From Apiotrichum sp. Y4204 (Eukaryota > Basidiomycota > Tremellomycetes > Trichosporonales > Trichosporonaceae): 64,000 nt of DNA. A program made the translations under genes and the position numbers. The notes under the pieces were generated by a model. It ran no database searches and was not told the origin of the DNA. It worked only from the letters and a program-made list of their open reading frames with translations. This document shows, one piece after another, positions 59,201 to 64,000 of the stretch; within the stretch, counting starts at the first letter, position 1; each line of letters opens with the position of its first letter. The stretch is from contig JAMYHL010000005.1 in assembly GCA_025531455.1 (NCBI GenBank), positions 124,001-188,000 of the forward strand. Direction: 5' to 3'.

Positions 59201-60491
59201 TTTTACCCTCGACCTCAAAGACAAGAATCGTGATGCGAGATCGGCCCTGGAGGCTTGTCAGCATATCGCTACGGCTCGCAAGAATCAGCTTGAAGGTTGT
59301 GAGGAAGATCTCCGCCGTACCATCAACCAGGCCGTTGGTATGCGTGCCTGGATTCGCAAAAAGGGGGGTTTCAGCAAGGATGAGCGACAGCCATTCACGG
59401 AGTGGGTGGCCTTTTCATTCGACCTCGGATCACATCACGGTGACGCCGAGGCCGCGCGTCGTCTCGTTGCGGTTCTCGAGAGGTGCAACTTCCGCGCTGG
59501 TGCAATCCCAGACGTCCCAGCGGATGGCAAGATACCGACCTTCCAGGCCAAGGAGACTCTCGACGACGTGAAATGGTTGTTACGTGAGCAAACACACTTG
59601 CTCCGTCGTCTTTCCAAAGAACTGGTGGCCCGTGTGCGATCCCTCCGATTCTTCGACGTGATCCGGCAACTTCAGCATAGTTCCGCGGAACGGACCGCCG
59701 TGTTGGAACGTTCAGAATGTGGGCATCGGCCCTCCAGCTCACCCGAACTGTCAATGGCGATTCTCAGTTGCTGCGGACACGTGTCATGTCTCTCCTGCAT
59801 GACGAAAGCGGCCGACAAACAGCGCTGTGTTAAGGGCGACGAATGCCATGCGGCTGTCCGACACACCAACATTGTAAAGGTGGCGTCTCTGGGTATCGAA
59901 GGAGAACTCAAATCCGGACGATTTGGCGCCAAGCTGGAGCGACTTGCATCTCTCATCAAGCTTATCCCATACCGCGAGCGTGTTTTGGTGTTTGTGCAAT
60001 GGGAAGACCTCTATCCCAAAGTCTCGGAAGCTCTCAAGGCCGCAGGTATCGCACATGCTACCTTGCATGGCGCCGTCAAACAACGCGCAAACACATTGGA
60101 TCGTTTCCAGTCCTCCGACTCCGACACTGCTCGCGTTTTGCTCCTCAAGATGAATGATGCATCGGCCGCGGGATCCAATCTGACGACTGCGAACCATGCG
60201 ATCTTCCTCGGTCCACTTTTCACCACCTCGCTTCTCGATTACAGAGCCGTCGAAACTCAGGCGATTGGCCGAGTTCGACGATTCGGTCAGAATAAGACTG
60301 TCCACATTCACCGCCTTTTGGCCTTGGACACCATTGACATGACCATTTTCAATGCCCGCACGGCCGAGCTTAGGAGCAAATCCGACTACGTTGAGCTTCC
60401 TAAGGAGGACTATGTCCCTCGTCGCAAGGCGTTAGCCAGGCGTCCCAGCAATGAATCTGTCGAGTGTGTGCTTTTGGATGACGATGAGTAA
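53224..60491 (+). CDS. DMT5: DNMT5-type maintenance DNA methyltransferase (chromodomain, C5-MTase, RING, SNF2)
   Basis: 2,295 residues. Eleven exons (53224-53349, 53388-53910, 53961-54045, 54078-54192, 54234-54301, 54340-54574, 54612-54832, 54869-57302, 57340-58565, 58602-59051, 59087-60491) add up exactly in frame. Chromodomain at about 66-130 (EYEIDYIVDSRF ... LIHWKGYDTEDRSWTQADQL), a class that reads H3K9 methylation. C5-methyltransferase at about 300-700: motif I VATMCSGTESP; motif IV GTSCVDYSGLN, where Ser replaces the usual Pro before catalytic Cys392; motif VI ILENVCSAPW; late motif GNAMTTTVVGASML. SNF2 ATPase: Walker A DQVGYGKT at 1417-1424, VIADEFTYLEK near 1685, and QAIGRVRRFGQNKTVHIHRL near the C-terminus. 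RING-like finger near 2043-2080 (LSCCGHVSCLSCM). The architecture matches Cryptococcus Dnmt5, an ATP-dependent enzyme acting on hemimethylated CpG. No residue is obviously broken. Confidence 0.95.
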
Positions 60492-60590
60492 GACATCCAC
60501 CAACCGATCGAGATCCCTTCCACCCCCATAAGTATTATAGGAAATAGTATGCATATTGTACATTGCGTGAAGAGCTGTGTGGTCTTACTC

Positions 60591-62449
60591 CTATGGCGTA
60601 TCGCGGTCACGTTGAACGAGAGATTTGAAGTGAGTGGTGTTCAAGCGATATTTACTTGCCTGCCGGTGGCTGGGCATCTTGCTCGGACGACTTTCACTGG
60701 GGGACACTGCACTGAGACGACGCTCATCTTGCCGTTCTGTGGATAGTTTGTGGGGGGCGTCAGTCGGGCGGTGGCGATCAAGCGTGGTGAAGGGCAATGG
60801 AAGCGATGTCAATTGCTGATTCATCCTCTCGAGCCACTGATGACCATGTCGCGAGCTTCGGGCGAACCACAGCGTGCGCTCTGCTTTCAGCTTCGCGGAC
60901 GCTTCCGCTGTTAGGGATCCCACAAAACAATCCGGCATGATAAAGTAGTCGAGTCCACCCAGGTGGGGAAGCAGGGTGTTTGGAGAAAGGCTTTGCGGTT
61001 GGAACAATTTGACGAACCGTGCCAGTTCAGGCAGCGAGGAGTGGCGGGCATAGGGAACGAGCTGAGCGTGTCAGGCAATTTGCACATTAATCTCCCTCTC
61101 ACGTACGACTGTAGTCGGCCAACTGGTCATCCCCAAAGCCGCCGCTTCCAAGGACCGCTGCATAGCGAGATATTCCAAGTCCCACGTCGACTCCTTTGCC
61201 TCTACCATATTGACCCGGACAGTCGAAACCCCTTTTGCCGGCCGAGACTGTTTACACTGGAGGTAGCGTTCGCAGGCATGGAACCGAGTTGCCGTTGGGT
61301 CCAATGTTGTCCATTTCAGCAGCAGACTGTCGGTTCTGGCAGCTTCGTACAGTGTCCGTTTGTAGCGATCAACGTGGACCTGAGACTGGGTCAGAACTTG
61401 CCGGTCGCAAGGACGTTGAACTCACACATGTCTGGAAATGCTCCCCCACAGCTTTTATGACTTCCTCCCAACCCAAAGTCCAAATGTTGAAAAAGAAGAC
61501 CGTGTGTGGAGGATAACGATTGATTACATCGATGAGGTCTTTCATCACTTCTTCCTGTGATCGTCAGAAATCGTATAGTTCGAGGAAGACAGAATTCGCT
61601 AACCTTTTCAGGCATATCGCCTCCAATCCTTTATGGTCAGTCAACGGCTCCGGCGTGCTGAACTCACAAAGCGCTTGTGTCAATGTAGATTCGATCAAGA
61701 CGCCGGCGAGGGGCCGCAGGGTGTCCGTCGGGGGCAAGATACTCTTGAATGATTGGATTTCTCGTCAAGGTCTGCAAACAAATCTTATCGGCCCTTATGT
61801 CTCCTGTGTGTAGAATCGCTACGTGGTCCGATGTGATAAGAAACCTGTCATGTTTAGAGAGCAGGTCAAGAAATTTTGAAAGCCTTACATGGTGGACCCA
61901 GGACAGTGGTTGGCCTCAAACAGCGTGATTGTGACGATGATCTCCCTCCCTTCATACCATCCCAGATTGTATTGTTTGGGTTCACCATACGGCCTGGCTT
62001 CCTTGTCATAAGTTGGTGTTCTTGCACCACTACTCACGATAGGGTCATAAAGAGCACCTCCATGTTGGTGACTCTGCAGTGGTCTCGGTCGCAAAAAGTC
62101 GTACTTGGGCCTCCGAAGCTCTCTCTTCCCTTCGTCAAAGACACAACGTTCTTTTTCCTCCTCTAGCTGCCACAGCATTCGTTTCGTCTCCGGAGAACAG
62201 ACAATCTTGCCACAAAACGCCTTCGTCAGGCCGGTCAAGTGATCGGAATGAACATGTGTGAGCAAGAAGAGCCGGGCAGAAGGAGCTGGTCGAGGAGGTT
62301 TGGAATGATCGTCCCAGTGAGGGAGTAAACGGTGACTCTTGGGCGTTGTGAAGCAGTCGACACGGATGAGAGGAATCTCTAGGACGTGTCCATCTGAGAG
62401 GCATGTCAGTACGACCCTCAGAAGTTAACTCACGATAGAGACCCGCCAT
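60591..62449 (-). CDS. Artemis/SNM1-like metallo-beta-lactamase DNA nuclease
   Basis: About 500 residues. MBL/beta-CASP nuclease of the SNM1 (PSO2/DCLRE1) family, acting in DNA crosslink or double-strand-break end processing. The N-terminus starts right at the MBL fold (MAGLY, then HGHVLEIPLIRVDCFTTP), as in the Artemis branch and unlike long-tailed Pso2. Metal-binding motifs: LTHVHSDHLTGL (HxHxDH), LFEANHCPGSTMF (His) and ILHTGDIRAD (Asp). A YIDTSAL block and the beta-CASP part follow (IDVINRYPPHTVFFFNIWTL, SQVHVDRYKRTLYEAAR), ending with LVPYARHSSLPELARFVKLF, which holds the conserved late His. The C-terminal tail is basic and disordered. About eight small introns; one tiny exon (about 24 nt, encoding GGDMPEKE-like sequence) lies near 61609-61632. 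Convergent with DNMT5, 99 bp apart. Confidence 0.88.
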
Positions 62450-63085
62450 TTTGAAAGGACACCGACAACCGTACAGACAGAGACTTGAAGGACGGAAATG
62501 AGGGTCAAACCAAGCAAAGCGATAAAAGAAACGAATGAATCCAACCATCGACCCAAAACCAAACAAATCCTGGTACCGAAAATCAAGACTATGATGTCAT
62601 TTGTGTCCAGTCAACTTGACGGTACTGTACCGATCTGATAACCGGGTCTCGGTGACTTACCAGAACGGGCGGACACGCCCCCCCCAAATGACCGAGGGCA
62701 TACAGTATATCTTGCCCCGAGCCACCCAGTGGAAACGCGATGCAACCATACATACAACTCAAGCCCCCTTATCAAGTGGCTGAAAGGAAACAGCCCTCGA
62801 GTGGACAGACACGATAAAGCAATCCAGGGCGTCCTCTGCGCACGCGGAAGACTGCCAACCTTTTTGTCCTACCTACGTATTTCGTTCGGTATGATGCGGC
62901 ACACCGATGAACCACCTCATCCTCCTCATCCTGACAGTCCTACTTTGGACGATGCATTGCGAGTGAAGAAAAGATCAGAAAAGAGATTAGACGCCAGAGC
63001 GTTGAGTGGTGTCTGCTGCAGATGCATGACAACATTTGGAGCCGGAGTTCACTACAACGTGTTTGCTACGCGTCTCAGGCAAATA
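62450..63085. other. Intergenic: nuclease promoter and FYVE-gene 3' flank
   Basis: About 640 bp between two minus-strand genes. No gene or clear repeat seen; frames at 62729-63097 lack motifs. Confidence 0.5.
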
Positions 63086-63971
63086 TCAAAACGTTGACCA
63101 GTCCAGCCGCCGCTCCAAGGTCGGTGTCGGATTCGAGTCAACTAAAGCTTCATGTCCGTCGCCGAGGTCGGGGTTGCGGCCGTTGCCAGCTGCATTTGAG
63201 GCCCAGGTTAGGACATTGCGACGACGACGAAGTGAGATACGTTCGTTCTCCCTTTCCTGTGTTACACGACGTTCTGCCATGGACGGTCCGAAAAGAGGGC
63301 CAGCAGCAACCTTGGCGACAGGAGAAGAAGCAGTGGGAGCCCGGCGTGAATGAGAGGCTTGCACAGCCAGAGGGTAAAGCGACAGCACACCAGACCGATC
63401 CATCCAACCTTCGAGTGGCGCTAGTCCGTTCGACTCGGAGATGGCGGTAAAGGACTGCGACCGACGAAGGGTCACGGGTTCCGGTTCAAGAAGAGACTCG
63501 TCGGTTACTGAGGTACTGGAATGGATGAGACTGGGAGTGGAATCGCTGTACCGGCTCTCGTTGATCGAGATGTCATCCAGGCTTGACAAGCGGCTCTCTC
63601 GATGTGCACTGCCATCCCCAGTTGCCAAGCAAGCGTCACAGACACGCACAGGCTCGACTTTGTCTCGGTTGCCTCCCTGCAATAACGGCAGACGGCCAGT
63701 TGAATGACCGTCGCAAAAGATGAGACCACAAAGGCGACAGTGGTGCCGACGAGCACCAAACGATAAAATACCGTTGGTAAATCTTGTTGAGCAAGTCGGC
63801 TGACTGCAGAATACCGAATCTCGATCAGGCTGAAGGTAAACAGTGTCAATGTCAAGGTTACAAAGTCAACTCGACTACGACCCAACTCACCTGCCACGAG
63901 CTGCGGGGTTTTGCAAGACGTGGTTGTGTATTCTGAAGCGAAGCTAATGACTTCTCCGCCGGCTTCATCAT
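63086..63971 (-). CDS. FYVE zinc-finger protein (start near window edge)
   Basis: About 275 residues if it starts at the ATGATG at 63971; an upstream exon beyond the window cannot be excluded. Exon 1 (MMKPAEKSLASLQNTQPRLA ... SSWQ) is spliced across about 60 nt to PDRDSVFCSQPTCSTRFTNG, then ILSFGARRHHCRLCGLIFCD, and ends the finger with VEPVRVCDACL. This is a FYVE domain: WxPD start, RRHHCRxCG core and RVCD end, a PtdIns3P-binding fold of endosomes. The fifth zinc ligand position reads FCDGH, so His replaces the usual Cys. The rest is Ser-rich and disordered, with no second domain seen. The reading frame of the finger differs from longer overlapping frames on the same strand, so it is easily missed. 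A short upstream ATG frame of ten codons starts at the window edge (64000). Confidence 0.82.
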
Positions 63972-64000
63972 GGTGTTTGCATACGAAGCAATATCACCAT

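Noticed and set aside
1..64000. CRISPR array, insertion sequences, tRNA or rRNA genes
   Set aside because: No regularly spaced identical repeats, no transposase motif with terminal repeats, and no tRNA-like B-box with matching cloverleaf was found by eye; a tRNA scan would be decisive.

Overview
The window is nuclear DNA of a fungus, most likely a basidiomycete yeast of the Tremellomycetes (a Cryptococcus or Trichosporon relative). The evidence is dense genes on both strands, many very short spliceosomal introns (mostly 32-60 nt, GT...CTNAC...AG), GC-rich coding regions, and gene content: a DNMT5-type DNA methyltransferase, a BIM1-like copper protein, a CHS7 chaperone and an Mpr1-like acetyltransferase. 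I see no bacterial, organellar or viral sequence, no CRISPR array and no tRNA or rRNA gene. The genus is inference. Exon junctions were worked out by hand from reading frame, splice consensus and family motifs.

Layout. 1-9.0 kb: 3' part of DNA topoisomerase II (TOP2, +), a Zn2Cys6 transcription factor (+), an Mpr1-like N-acetyltransferase (+) whose promoter carries a cluster of CGGCCAAC-type repeats, oligoribonuclease REX2 (-) and the TPR co-chaperone SGT2 (-). 9.5-17.4 kb: the AMPK gamma subunit SNF4 (-), cap-binding protein CBC2 (-) and ubiquitin-chain elongation factor UFD2 (+). 17.4-27.1 kb: a 1.6-kb spacer with a run of 48 cytosines, a secreted GPI-anchored protein (+), GPI-transamidase subunit PIG-U (-) and eIF4G (-). 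28.7-37.4 kb: PP1 inhibitor YPI1 (+), a DHX29-like DEAH helicase (-), a PWWP-domain protein (+) and a small UBA-like protein (-). 38.3-47.4 kb: a peroxisomal MaoC-type hydratase ending in SKL (+), a 3.6-kb stretch without a recognisable gene, a BIM1-like copper protein (-), CHS7 (-) and a long divergent promoter. 47.4-64 kb: cofactor-independent phosphoglycerate mutase (+), a Lam/Aster-type GRAM sterol-transfer protein (+), the 2,295-residue DNMT5 (+), an Artemis/SNM1-like nuclease (-) and a FYVE-finger protein (-).

Most genes are housekeeping and unrelated to their neighbours. Three functional threads run through them. Translation and RNA: eIF4G, DHX29-like helicase, CBC2, REX2. Cell surface: PIG-U, two GPI-anchored proteins, CHS7. 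Chromatin and DNA: TOP2, PWWP protein, DNMT5, Artemis-like nuclease. The most notable locus is DNMT5, which joins a chromodomain, a C5-methyltransferase, a SNF2 ATPase and a RING finger in one chain. In Cryptococcus this enzyme sustains CpG methylation by maintenance alone. Its promoter here holds three ACGCGT (MCB-type) sites within 125 bp.
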